Assembly: GCA_016946835.1 (NCBI GenBank)
Contig: JACVTC010000345.1
Coordinates: 1 to 41,348 of the forward strand
Direction: 5' to 3'
Length of the DNA: 41,348 nt
Source: Neocallimastix lanati (nom. inval.)
Taxonomy: Eukaryota; Neocallimastigomycota; Neocallimastigomycetes; Neocallimastigales; Neocallimastigaceae
The position numbers and the translations under genes are program-made. The notes under the pieces were generated by a model. The model was not told where the DNA came from. It saw nothing but the letters and a program-made list of their open reading frames with translations, and ran no database searches. Shown one piece after another: positions 1 to 9,189 of this stretch (positions are counted from its first letter, which is position 1; every line of letters starts with the position of its first letter).

Positions 1-164
1 AGATTTAAAAATTCAATAAAATCGGATATAAATACAGTATTACTAAATGTTCCTGTAACACTATTACTTAAATTATGTTTTATTTTTTGAATTAATGTTT
101 GCTGAGAATTATAACTCTTTCCTTTCACTTGGTTTATTATATTCTTATTTTTATCTTTAAACAT
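1..164 (-). CDS. Unknown protein, N-terminal part, cut by window edge
   Basis: An open frame on the minus strand starts at an ATG at 162-164 and runs 54 codons to the left edge without a stop, which is unlikely by chance in DNA this AT-rich. The peptide begins MFKDKNKNIINQVKGKSY and is rich in Asn, Lys and Ser. It continues outside the window. I recognise no family. It lies divergently from the 196-aa gene at 757 and next to virus-like genes, so it may belong to the viral block. That placement is inferred from position only. Confidence 0.5.
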   Translation of the reverse strand, partial: MFKDKNKNIINQVKGKSYNSQQTLIQKIKHNLSNSVTGTFSNTVFISDFIEFLN

Positions 165-756
165 TACTGATTATGAAAATTTTTAAAATATAAAAAAATT
201 TTTTATATAAAATTCCTTTTCTTATAGATATATATATTCAAATAGGTTTTGTTTTTATCGTTATATCGCTATATAATTTTTTATATTATATAAAATTCTC
301 TTTTATCATTTTAAATATCTTAATATTTCAAACATTATAGATTACTAAACAATATTATATCATATAATAAATTATAGTTTAGTATATTATAATAAAGATT
401 TAATTTACCATATTACAAAATCCGAATAAAAAAATAAAAATTTTAAATTTATATTTAATATTCATTTCAAATATCCTTGATTATAATAAAATACAATAAT
501 TTACTTAAAACAGGATAGTAAATAAATAAATTTTATTTATATACATTTTTTATTAGAAAACTCTAATTTTATTTTTCAAAAAAAAGAAATAAACATGGTT
601 ATAACAACATTAGTAAATTTTAATGAAACAATTGATTTTTATTAATTGATATAAAGACAAAATAAATTTAATAAAACAATTGATTTATTATTTATTAAAA
701 TATAAAGTCAAACTATATATTTTTTTATTAAAGGATAAAAAAAAATAAAAATAAAA
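165..756. other. AT-rich spacer between divergent genes
   Basis: This stretch is nearly pure A/T, with stops in all frames. It separates the leftward partial gene from the rightward 196-aa gene and must hold the promoters of both. Apart from one imperfect direct repeat at 625-712, I see no RNA gene, hairpin or recognisable promoter element. Confidence 0.5.
625..712. repeat. Imperfect direct repeat, period about 49 bp
   Basis: Two related segments share the cores aaacaattgattt and ataaag(a/t)caaa, about 49 bp apart. They lie just upstream of the 196-aa gene. In a background this AT-rich the match may be partly chance. Confidence 0.35.
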
Positions 757-1347
757 ATGTCTGAGGTGGTTAAAAATTTATCTCAAAAAAGATATGATGA
801 ATTACGCCGAAATGTTATTATTGATGCTATTGACATTGTATTCAATACTATTTCAAATCAAGTTAAAATAGATAATAAGGATAAATCTTTTACAGTTAGA
901 AAACTAACAAATAGTATCGAATTAATTTATGATTTAAGTAGTCAAGAAAATAACGATAAAATTCCTTCGGAAATCATTAAATCAATAAAACCAAGAATAA
1001 GTCATAAATTAAACAATACATTTTGTTATAAATTACCGTCTAAAAACGAAAATACAAACCTCGGAAAGGAAAGTAAAAATTCTTCTATTGTATTTTCACC
1101 ATTTATTCAAAATGCTATTGAAGTTTCCCAAAATGATATAAAAATGGATGTACAATTACCAAAATCTCTTGAACATTATCATTTCTTTGTTTTTCCTTTA
1201 AATATGGATGGAAAGGAGTATATTATCACTTATGCAGAAGAAAATAAATATAGTAAACGTGAAATCATTGAAATATTACATAATAATGTATCAGTAGATA
1301 AAAATATCCTTTCTAAAGAATTAAAAGAAAAATATTGTTTTAATTAA
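757..1347 (+). CDS. Unknown 196-aa protein in the virus-like block
   Basis: Complete open reading frame starting MSEVVKNLSQKRYDELRRNV and ending in EKYCFN. It has no signal peptide or membrane segment. It is moderately charged with a Lys/Asn/Ser-rich middle (residues about 60-115), and the C-terminal third looks globular (HYHFFVFPLNMDGKEYIITY, then a helical tail). The ATG is preceded by an A-rich leader (aaaaataaaaataaaaATG). It lies 332 bp upstream of the D5-like helicase on the same strand, so it probably belongs to the viral gene set. I do not recognise the family; a small viral RNA polymerase subunit or transcription factor would be a guess only. Confidence 0.7.
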   Translation: MSEVVKNLSQKRYDELRRNVIIDAIDIVFNTISNQVKIDNKDKSFTVRKLTNSIELIYDLSSQENNDKIPSEIIKSIKPRISHKLNNTFCYKLPSKNENTNLGKESKNSSIVFSPFIQNAIEVSQNDIKMDVQLPKSLEHYHFFVFPLNMDGKEYIITYAEENKYSKREIIEILHNNVSVDKNILSKELKEKYCFN

Positions 1348-1679
1348 TATGTAAATAAATAGCTAGATATTGGGATAAATATCTAAGTAAATATTTTTTT
1401 TAAAATTTTTTTTGAAAATTTTAAATCACAAAAATTTTTAAAGATTTTTTAAAAAAATATTTTATATTAATATATAATTATTATTGGATAATTGATTGAT
1501 TATTTCTCTTTTAATAAGTCATTATTTTATAATTAAGAAATTAAAAAAAAATTTTTTAAAAATAATATACACATATAAAAAATATTAATATTAACAATTA
1601 AAATGATTTAATTTATTTTAAAATGAAAAAATAATTAATATATAAATCTACAAATTTTTTAAATAGTTAAGTAAAAAAT
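1348..1679. other. AT-rich spacer before the D5-like gene
   Basis: About 330 bp of A/T-only sequence with runs of T and A. It separates two co-oriented genes and presumably contains the 3' end of one transcript and the promoter of the next. No recognisable element was found. Confidence 0.5.
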
Positions 1680-3638
1680 ATGATTTTAGTAAAAACGAAA
1701 GAATCAGAAATTACAAATAATTATCATCCAATTATTTACTTATTAATTATACTTTTAAAGCAAAATAAGGATAAACATACAAAATGTTATCGTATGTTGA
1801 AAAAATATCTTGAAAATTATGATATCAAATTAAGTGATATTGAAAATATTAATATTCAATTAGAAAATAACGAAATAGAACATTCAAATAATTACAATAA
1901 CATTTATAATAATAATAATAATAATACTTATAATAATAATGAATATAATAATGGTATTCATAATGATAATGGCAATAATAATGACAGTGATAATGAAAGC
2001 AGTGACTCAGAAGAATACAATTTTGATGAAATAAATATTAATGACCTTAATTCTGTTTTGAAAAATTTAGAAATTAATAAAGTAAATCAGTCATCAAATC
2101 AAGAAGCAGATTATAAATATGATATTATTGATATTATTTATCAATGCATGGAAGACTATGGTTCAATGGTAGTTGATAAAGCACGATTAATCACTATTAA
2201 AAATTATTATAGTAAATCATCTTTAACGTCTCAGATTATTTTTAACATATTTATTGTGTTATATTTAGGATATTTAGTATTTAGTGAAGATGTATGGTAT
2301 AAATTTTCATATAGTCGTCATGGATGGGAAATCATAAGTGCTTATGATCTCGCCAAAGAAATCAATATGGGATTAGTAAATAAGCTTACCAAGTTGTGTA
2401 ATGAATGCCATTTTAAATTGGAAAATTTACCTACGAAATTATTTTCGTTTATGAGTGGTCATTCGGTTACATTTAAAAATTTATATCAGTTAGAAACATT
2501 CTTCTACTTGGACAATTTTATTTCTCGAATGGATAAAAGTAAAGTTTTAAGATTTGAAGATTGTGTTTATGATTTCACCATCAATAAACCACGACCAGGA
2601 ATGCCAAAAGACTTTTGTCTTAAATCTACCAATTATAATTTTCACTCTGAAAATAAGAATAAAGTAAAAGAAGTGAAAGAATTTTTTGAAGATATTTTTG
2701 TCGACAAGGAATTGATACAGTATGTATTAAAAATTTTAGCTTCCACCCTTACTTACGGTAATAAATTGCGTGCCATTGTATTTTTTATTGGATCGGGTAG
2801 AAACGGTAAGACTACGCTTACTAACATGTTACGTCTTTCACTTGGAGATTATGCTGCAACGCCAAATGTTTCTTTATTTTTAGGAAAATCGGTTAGTGCT
2901 GATAAACCAAGTCCACAAATGGTAGATCTTAATTGTGCAAGAGTGGCCATATGTGAAGAACCAGATGCTCGTAGTATTGCTATTACAGGTGATACTAAAG
3001 CTATAACCGGTAATGTAGGCTTTATTAAAACCCGAACCTTGTATAAGGATGTTCAAGCAGTATCTGTTGATTTACTACCCATTATTAATACAAATGACAA
3101 ATTGACAATATCTAACTTAGATAATGCTTTGATTGATCGTATTCTTGTTATCCCTTTCACCCAACGATTCATAAATAAGATGAATATATCTGTCTTATCT
3201 TCAACTCAAAATATCAATAACCCTTCAATAAAAAGAGCTAATACAAGATGGCAAGGTTCTCGAGTTCAAGGTTATGCTGAAGCTTTAATTCATTTACTTA
3301 TTGAAAATTATCAAGAGGATTACACCTCCCTAGAAATTCCAACATCGGTGGTTAATGCAACCAAAAGTTTTATTATGCGTAGTGACCATATTGCTAGATT
3401 TTTGGAAAAGAATATTGTTGATAAAAATGACAATCATGCTATTCCAATTGATGAACTTTACACCGTTTATAAGAATTGGTTTAAGCAATACGTATCCACT
3501 CGTTCCGTATTTTATAGTTTGGAAGATTTTCGTATGGATTTAATTAAATATAGTATTCGTATCAAAAATTTATCCTCAAATTCGGATTCGGATTCTAAGA
3601 AAACCGTTGAATCCATTATTGGATACAGATTTATTTAA
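1680..3638 (+). CDS. D5-like SF3 helicase (viral replicative helicase)
   Basis: This is a homologue of the NCLDV D5 family, which forms hexameric helicases unwinding viral DNA at the fork. The C-terminal half holds the SF3 ATPase: Walker A GSGRNGKT at residues 371-378, an acidic Walker-B-like segment AICEEPDA near 423-430, a sensor segment PIINTNDK near 468-475, and an arginine-finger region DRILVIPF just after. Upstream, roughly 190-350, matches the D5_N-type region by position. Residues about 60-115 are an Asn/Asp/Ser low-complexity linker. At 652 aa it is shorter than poxvirus D5 (about 785 aa), and I see no archaeo-eukaryotic primase motif at the N-terminus, so it may be helicase-only. 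The reading frame is intact. In poxviruses this protein works with the UNG-fold factor D4; a UNG-fold gene lies at 8006. Confidence 0.9.
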   Translation: MILVKTKESEITNNYHPIIYLLIILLKQNKDKHTKCYRMLKKYLENYDIKLSDIENINIQLENNEIEHSNNYNNIYNNNNNNTYNNNEYNNGIHNDNGNNNDSDNESSDSEEYNFDEININDLNSVLKNLEINKVNQSSNQEADYKYDIIDIIYQCMEDYGSMVVDKARLITIKNYYSKSSLTSQIIFNIFIVLYLGYLVFSEDVWYKFSYSRHGWEIISAYDLAKEINMGLVNKLTKLCNECHFKLENLPTKLFSFMSGHSVTFKNLYQLETFFYLDNFISRMDKSKVLRFEDCVYDFTINKPRPGMPKDFCLKSTNYNFHSENKNKVKEVKEFFEDIFVDKELIQYVLKILASTLTYGNKLRAIVFFIGSGRNGKTTLTNMLRLSLGDYAATPNVSLFLGKSVSADKPSPQMVDLNCARVAICEEPDARSIAITGDTKAITGNVGFIKTRTLYKDVQAVSVDLLPIINTNDKLTISNLDNALIDRILVIPFTQRFINKMNISVLSSTQNINNPSIKRANTRWQGSRVQGYAEALIHLLIENYQEDYTSLEIPTSVVNATKSFIMRSDHIARFLEKNIVDKNDNHAIPIDELYTVYKNWFKQYVSTRSVFYSLEDFRMDLIKYSIRIKNLSSNSDSDSKKTVESIIGYRFI

Positions 3639-4471
3639 TTATATTAAAAATAAAATAATGGATGATAATGTTAATTTCTTTCATTCCTTTAATATATATA
3701 ATTTAAACTAATATTTGTATATATTTATTTTATATATAAAATTAACAAGGAAAAAAAATTATATTATTATATTTATATTTATTTATAATTTAAGTATATT
3801 GTTAAAAATTATTATTTTATTAATTATTATAAAAATAGTTTTAAAAAATTTAAAAAATTTATAATTAGTATAGTTATTTCATTAAAAATGGTAATATAAA
3901 TATTTTATTTTATTTTATATAATGAAATATAATAATTTTATTCAATAATATTTATATTCTATTAAATGATATTTGTAAACTTGTTCTTTTCATTAAAAGT
4001 TTTTATTACTGAAAAAATTATTAAATTATTATATTTATATAATACAATTTTAATAGTATATTTAATTTTATTTATTTCTATTTCATATTATTTATATTAA
4101 TATTAATATTGATTAAATCATTCATTTAATGTTTTACATCAAGTTTTACTGAGTTTATTTTTTAAAATTTTAAAAAAATATAAATTACTAAAATTACGAA
4201 TCAATAATAAAAATAAAGTAAAAATATTTAAATTCAAATTCATACACATTTAATTTTAATAAAATAAAAATTGATTTTAAAAATTATATTTATATAAGTA
4301 ATGATATATATTATTCAACTATTTTTTTTTTAAAATTTTGTTTATTAATATTTTTTTTATTTAATATTATATTATATAATAATTTTTTATTTATATTAAA
4401 TTTATAAATGTATTTATAATTTTTTTATAATTATTTAATTGAATTATATTTTTTTTTCTTTTTATAATATT
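3639..4471. other. AT-rich spacer between convergent genes
   Basis: About 830 bp between the 3' ends of the D5-like gene and RPB2. It is almost pure A/T with many stops in every frame. I see no gene, tRNA or convincing hairpin. Nothing distinguishes it from other spacers here. Confidence 0.5.
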
Positions 4472-4882
4472 TTATTCATAAATTGAAGCACGTACTCCAA
4501 TTGAATCTAAATAAGAATTCATAATATTAAAACTATTTGAAACGTTTAAAATAGTAGTTGGTGTATTACAGCAAGTGCTTAAAGTATTTACAGAATGACA
4601 TATTTCACAATATCGAATATCTATAGCATCGGTATTATTTTTAAACATATCTTGTATTATAGCATTAGTACCATGTGCTACTAAGGCATCCTTTTCCATT
4701 TCACCAATTCTTAATCCACCATTACGAGATTTTCCTTCAGTAGGTTGTTTACTAATAGAATTAACATTTCCTGTGGTACGATAAAACATTTTTTCTTGAA
4801 CTTGATGTTGTAAAGCAGTGTAGTAACAAACTCCAACAAACGCATTTCCAATAGATTTACCGGAAATTGGATCGACCATCAT
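4472..4882 (-). CDS. RPB2: RNA polymerase subunit 2, C-terminal fragment
   Basis: This 136-aa frame carries the C-terminal end of an RPB2/beta-type subunit. It has DPISGKSIGNAFVG followed by YYTALQHQVQEKMFYR, the equivalent of the conserved segment that leads into the C-terminal clamp. It then has an RNGGLRIGEMEKDALVAHG-type segment, a Cys cluster (CEIC...CC) and the usual short helical tail. The frame overlaps the preceding one by 26 bp and is shifted by one base. Its first ATG (4880-4882) follows a TAG codon only one codon upstream, so it cannot extend further. Conserved residues begin immediately at the overlap, so it is part of the same ancestral gene rather than an independent gene. It is probably not translated on its own unless the shift is a sequencing error or is bypassed. 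Confidence 0.85.
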   Translation of the reverse strand: MMVDPISGKSIGNAFVGVCYYTALQHQVQEKMFYRTTGNVNSISKQPTEGKSRNGGLRIGEMEKDALVAHGTNAIIQDMFKNNTDAIDIRYCEICHSVNTLSTCCNTPTTILNVSNSFNIMNSYLDSIGVRASIYE

Positions 4883-7244
4883 CTTCTAAAATTGGAATAT
4901 CACTTTCAAAGAATTTGGATTCAAACGAACGTAAATCTTCGCTTTCTATAGAAGCATCAAAATACGTTCCAAATCTTTGTGGATCCATAATCATACATTT
5001 ACCAACATACATTTCAATTAAATGACCTACCGTCATTCTTGAAGGAAAAGCATGTGGATTTACAATGATATCAGGAATTACACCATATTTTGTTCTTGGC
5101 ATCATTTCTTCTAGTAATATCGAACCAATCACACCCTTCTGAGCATATCGACTTGCGAATTTATCACCTTGTTGTGGTTGATATAAATGTCGAACTTTTA
5201 CACAGCAATAGCATACATCATCCTCAATATATCTGGTACAATGATCCACAATCACAGGTTTTCTGAAAATATTTTCTACATCAGTCACTTTATTTGAAAT
5301 CACATCATATATACGAAATAGTGGTTCATTGACATTGTGAGGATTATAAGCAATTTTTGTATTTGGTTTTGGTAATCCATCTTTATAGTTTAAATTAATG
5401 TTGACTAATATTTCCCTTTTAATGTTATAGGATAAGTATTGATATCGATATTTAATATTATTAAATAATCCATCTTTAATGCTTTTATCATTAAATATTA
5501 AACTATCCTCTTGATTGTTGCCATATGCCATGATAGCCACAATGGCATTTTGACCTCCGAATCTGTGGTATGTATTTCCAGTAGTCACCAGAAGTGTATC
5601 ATCACTTTCAATAGTAATATTTGACAAGTCAGCGAGACGGTTTCTAAATTCATTATTATTTAAAGTTAAATTTTTATCAAATTTAATATTTTCCGAATTC
5701 TCTTTCTTCCCATCCATTATTTCGGGGTTATTTTCATGAACACTATTCTTACTTGAATTTTCTTCAATAGAATTATCCAAAAATTCTAAATTCGAAAATA
5801 ATTCATTCATATTAATATTATCTTTATTGAGTAAAAAATCTAAGGACTTATAATGACACAGTCTTCTTGATAAAATATATTCTAGCTTTGTCATACAAAA
5901 TGGTCTTTGTGCATTAATTAGTCTTCTAGAATTATCATTGTATTTAAAGATGGTGCTGTCATTCGACATACACTGCTTTGTCATTCCAGCTTGAAATGTG
6001 AGTCTTGGTACATGATTATTACCAGGAAATGGCGATAAAGCACTAATTAAACCAAAAATAAAATTTGGATCAAGTTCTTCGTATTGATAATTGATATTTA
6101 TTTTATTTTCAGAAATTTCAACAAGTCTTATGCCAATTTCTTTTCCGTTTTTCTTTATTCTAATTGGTCGAAACATTCTTCCTTCATCCGTAAATAAATA
6201 ATAACTGATGTTATCGAAAACACAACTTATATAAGGATATTTCAATTTTAATACTTTATAAGTATAGTCTACTAAATCCGTGGTAGTGAATCCGATAAAC
6301 CGTGTATTCAATAATACTGGAAATTTTTTTCCAGTTTTTAAAGTTTTTCTTTTTTCATTAGGACTATTAGAATTACTAGTGTCACTATCACAATAATCAT
6401 CATCTCCATATTCAGAGTTACTTTGACTATTATCATTACTTTTATTTTCAGTGTTACTTTGGCTATTATCATTAATATTTTCATCTGAATTACTATTACT
6501 ATTATCGTCATCTTTTTTATCTTGAGTTGTAGCATCATATATTTCATTATACTTGAATAAAAAGGGTTCAAGAATTTTTTCATCAATAGTAAAATCTGGC
6601 CCCATTAATACAGATAATCCAAAATATTTTACAAAGCCTACATCTTTGGATTCAGGAGTTTCAAATGGACAAAAATAACCGTAATCATAAGACATACGGA
6701 GTTGAGAATTATCACTCTCTGTGTTGATGGGAATTTGAACTCTTCGTAAATGGGAAAGTTTATCGTAGTAAGAACGCTTACTTAACGTTTGCACAGAAAT
6801 AGTTTCATATTCTCGGAAATAAGAACGAACTTTTCCAGATTTTACATTTCCGTATAATTTTATATTTAAATTTCTAATGAACTTATCCAGTGGTAATTTT
6901 TTATTTTCCAAAGTAAAATATTTTATGCTACGATATAAGGAATAAGGAAAGGTATCAATACGACTGTTATAATATTGAACATTTCCTTCATTATGGAATA
7001 ATGATCTTGCCATTGCCAAATAAGTATAGAATTTAGTAGTTTTATCATCATATGGCGAATCGTTTGATGATGATTCATTACAATGTAAGTAGTCTGGAGT
7101 AAAGTAGCTATCGATCATTCTATCGACCATGGATAATATTTTATTATGACTTTCGGAACGACGAGCTATAATAGATTGTAATGTTTCTTCAGGAAATGAA
7201 TCCGGAATAATAATATTAATATCTTTAGGTAAATATTTCACCAA
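4857..7244 (-). CDS. RPB2: RNA polymerase subunit 2, central catalytic fragment
   Basis: The 795-aa frame covers most of the second-largest subunit of a multisubunit DNA-dependent RNA polymerase. Recognisable blocks are FCPFETPESKDVGFVKY (ETPEG-like block), GGQNAIVAIMAYGNNQEDS (conserved hybrid-binding block), and QQGDKFASRYAQKG with PDIIVNPHAFPSRMT near residues 690-750, which include the Lys residues lining the active site. A 50-residue Asp/Asn/Ser insert sits near residues 245-300 and a second Asn/Ser-rich one near 500-535. There is no ATG: the frame opens at TTG right after a TGA, so it continues the frame of 7225-8007 across a +1 shift (20-bp overlap). It ends at TAA 26 bp inside the next fragment. 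Together the three frames add to about 1190 codons, close to full length for RPB2. Confidence 0.93.
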   Translation of the reverse strand: MVKYLPKDINIIIPDSFPEETLQSIIARRSESHNKILSMVDRMIDSYFTPDYLHCNESSSNDSPYDDKTTKFYTYLAMARSLFHNEGNVQYYNSRIDTFPYSLYRSIKYFTLENKKLPLDKFIRNLNIKLYGNVKSGKVRSYFREYETISVQTLSKRSYYDKLSHLRRVQIPINTESDNSQLRMSYDYGYFCPFETPESKDVGFVKYFGLSVLMGPDFTIDEKILEPFLFKYNEIYDATTQDKKDDDNSNSNSDENINDNSQSNTENKSNDNSQSNSEYGDDDYCDSDTSNSNSPNEKRKTLKTGKKFPVLLNTRFIGFTTTDLVDYTYKVLKLKYPYISCVFDNISYYLFTDEGRMFRPIRIKKNGKEIGIRLVEISENKININYQYEELDPNFIFGLISALSPFPGNNHVPRLTFQAGMTKQCMSNDSTIFKYNDNSRRLINAQRPFCMTKLEYILSRRLCHYKSLDFLLNKDNINMNELFSNLEFLDNSIEENSSKNSVHENNPEIMDGKKENSENIKFDKNLTLNNNEFRNRLADLSNITIESDDTLLVTTGNTYHRFGGQNAIVAIMAYGNNQEDSLIFNDKSIKDGLFNNIKYRYQYLSYNIKREILVNINLNYKDGLPKPNTKIAYNPHNVNEPLFRIYDVISNKVTDVENIFRKPVIVDHCTRYIEDDVCYCCVKVRHLYQPQQGDKFASRYAQKGVIGSILLEEMMPRTKYGVIPDIIVNPHAFPSRMTVGHLIEMYVGKCMIMDPQRFGTYFDASIESEDLRSFESKFFESDIPILEDDGRSNFR

Positions 7245-8007
7245 TCACCACCGATACGATTATATTTTTAATTTCATCCAAGGAAAGCGAAGGATTCAAA
7301 TGATGAAGAATATACACCAATGATATACTTTGTCTTTCATGCGACTTAATTCCTTTTATACGTAACTCTTGGAAAAATAATGAATAATAAACTCTAATAT
7401 CTAATAAAGTATATCTTTTCATATTGCTTAATTTTTTTTCTCGACTTTTATTTGAAAATCTATAATGGATATCAATATTAGTGTATTCATTGTTTAAATC
7501 CACATAATTTTCATTCCCTAAATTATGGTAATCTAATTTAACCTTTTCACTTTTTTCTTTACTTCTTGTAGATTGCTTTAACATAATCTTTTTTAAATAT
7601 ACAATGTAACTATAATCGGTAAACATCTCCAGAGATTGAAATTTTCCTTTTTCATTACATTCCTTATACTCAATGCGATCCTCCTTATAAACAAAAAAAG
7701 GCGTACAAAATATTTCTTGTGAAATAATTACTTTTTCAATCCCATCTACAACGAATACTCCGTCGATTGGTGCTGGTATTTTAATTTCATAATCATCATG
7801 AATTAATGATATATAGTATGTCTTTTTCTCTACCATCAAATGATCATACTCTACTTCTGGAATAGAAATAGTTAAAGGATTTAATTTAGGTAGCTTTTTT
7901 TCTAAAAATACTTTAATATCATACAACTTTTTTATAAATAATTTATCTATATTAGCATAGACATTATATTGATTTATAAATTTTGCCAAATAATTATTTT
8001 CGCTCAT
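7225..8007 (-). CDS. RPB2: RNA polymerase subunit 2, N-terminal fragment
   Basis: This 260-aa frame begins MSENNYLAKFINQYN and contains IDGVFVVDGIEKVIISQE near residue 80. That matches the conserved G-x-F-hydrophobic-x-G-x-EK-x-x-x-x-QE block in the RPB2 protrusion. It stops at TAA 20 bp into the next frame, and the next frame lies +1 relative to it. The ATG at 8005-8007 is interlocked with the ATG of the divergent UNG-fold gene (8006-8008), so there is no intergenic space and each promoter must lie inside the other gene. In viruses with their own polymerase this subunit pairs with RPB1; an RPB1 homologue lies at 32033. Confidence 0.88.
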   Translation of the reverse strand: MSENNYLAKFINQYNVYANIDKLFIKKLYDIKVFLEKKLPKLNPLTISIPEVEYDHLMVEKKTYYISLIHDDYEIKIPAPIDGVFVVDGIEKVIISQEIFCTPFFVYKEDRIEYKECNEKGKFQSLEMFTDYSYIVYLKKIMLKQSTRSKEKSEKVKLDYHNLGNENYVDLNNEYTNIDIHYRFSNKSREKKLSNMKRYTLLDIRVYYSLFFQELRIKGIKSHERQSISLVYILHHLNPSLSLDEIKNIIVSVVIGEIFT

Positions 8008-8008
8008 G
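8005..8008. promoter_or_regulatory. Interlocked divergent start codons (CATG)
   Basis: The palindrome CATG supplies the ATG of RPB2 on the minus strand (8007-8005) and the ATG of the UNG-fold gene on the plus strand (8006-8008). In the plus frame a TAA lies five codons upstream, and no other early ATG exists, so this start is well fixed. Overlapping starts imply overlapping 5' leaders and promoters embedded in coding sequence. Confidence 0.75.
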
Positions 8009-8623
8009 TCATGGAATGATTTCTTTATTAAAAATTCAAAATTAATTAATCATATATTAAATCAGTTGAAAACAACGTATTACACACCACCTTTGGAAGA
8101 AATATTTGCTATTTTTAAATATATACCATTGGAGAAAGTTAAAGTGGTGATGATTGGTGATGAACCCTACCAAAAATCATGTGATAGAAGCGATGTTGCA
8201 TTTGCAACACGAAATTCCACTCCTCCTTTACTATTGAAACGTATATTTCAAAATATGGAAAGTACGGTAACTTCTTTTATAAGACCAATAGATTACCGTT
8301 TAGATCAATGGCTTAAAAATGGAATATTTTTATGCAATTTTTGTTTTACCCGTCCTGTAGTCGATACTATTCCTTTTCATTATTACCTTCTATGGGAACC
8401 GTTCATTAACAATTTAGTACAATATATCTCTAATCATCATTCTGTGGTTTTCTTATTATTTGGCTCTAAAGCTATTTCTTTACGTAAATCAATTAATGAA
8501 ATAAAATCTTCGGTAGTCGAAGTTCCTCATCCAATCAATGAATATACTAAATTTAAAAATTCAAAATGCTTCATTAAAGCAAGAGAACTTGCTGGTGAAA
8601 TTGGTTTTACTTTTGAATGGTAA
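8006..8623 (+). CDS. Family 1 uracil-DNA-glycosylase-fold protein, altered motif
   Basis: The 205-aa product aligns by motif order with family 1 UNG. The water-activating motif, usually GQDPYH, is GDEPYQ at residues 51-56. A NGIFLCNFCFTRP segment matches the LLLN motif. FLLFGSKA matches the LLWG-A segment, and PHPINEY with His175 matches HPSP. The C-terminal FIKARELAGEIG and final W are also family-typical. The catalytic Asp is replaced by Glu and the motif His by Gln, so glycosylase activity is doubtful. In poxviruses a divergent UNG (D4) acts with a partner as polymerase processivity factor and contacts D5. With a D5-like gene nearby, a structural replication role is a reasonable inference. 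The frame is intact and divergent from RPB2. Confidence 0.85.
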   Translation: MSWNDFFIKNSKLINHILNQLKTTYYTPPLEEIFAIFKYIPLEKVKVVMIGDEPYQKSCDRSDVAFATRNSTPPLLLKRIFQNMESTVTSFIRPIDYRLDQWLKNGIFLCNFCFTRPVVDTIPFHYYLLWEPFINNLVQYISNHHSVVFLLFGSKAISLRKSINEIKSSVVEVPHPINEYTKFKNSKCFIKARELAGEIGFTFEW

Positions 8624-9189
8624 AAACAGTGAAAATATTTGTATATATTTTTTTTTTAATTTATTAATAATATTTTATAAATAACACGTACAAAAATTAT
8701 AAAATAATTAATAATAAATTTAATAATAAAAATATTTTTTTTAAAAACCAAAAACCAAAAACCAAAAAAAAAATATTTATATATATATTTATAAATGTTA
8801 AAGAAAATTTTATATTTATAATTTTTTAAAATTTTAAAATAATCAAATAAAAAATTGTATTATTTTATATATTTATATTTTTTTATTATAACTCAAAAAT
8901 ATTAAAAATTTTTTTTATAATCATAAAATAAAGGTATAATATATGAGACATACATTTATAAATTGATATTTCTGTATTTCATATTTATTATTTAAAAAAT
9001 AGAAAATAAAAATATTTATTTATTCATAATATTAAACATTTATTTATATATTCGTAAATTGTGTATTCTTAAATTTTTTATAAATTTATTTTATAAAAAT
9101 AAATATTTTTTAAATAAAATAGTAATGGAAAATATTTATACTTTATATATACGAATATTAAGTATTTAAATTTATAAAAAAAAATTATT
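8624..9189. other. AT-rich spacer before the capping enzyme gene
   Basis: About 570 bp, almost only A and T, with a short aaaaacc tandem (three copies near 8743-8765) and T-runs just after the UNG-fold gene. No gene or RNA was recognised. It presumably carries the capping enzyme promoter. Confidence 0.5.

Noticed and set aside
4857-4882. Programmed +1 frameshifting at the stop codon of the central RPB2 frame
   Set aside because: A shift at the stop would lose the conserved DPISG residues, which lie in the overlap of the next frame. An indel upstream of the stop fits better.
7223-7257. A GT...AG segment at the first RPB2 junction that might be a short intron
   Set aside because: Removing its 35 bases shifts the frame by the wrong amount (35 is 2 modulo 3, while 1 modulo 3 is needed), and it is very short for an intron.
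8743-8765. aaaaacc tandem as a telomere-like repeat
   Set aside because: Only about three copies in a spacer, and the unit does not match the common fungal telomere unit.
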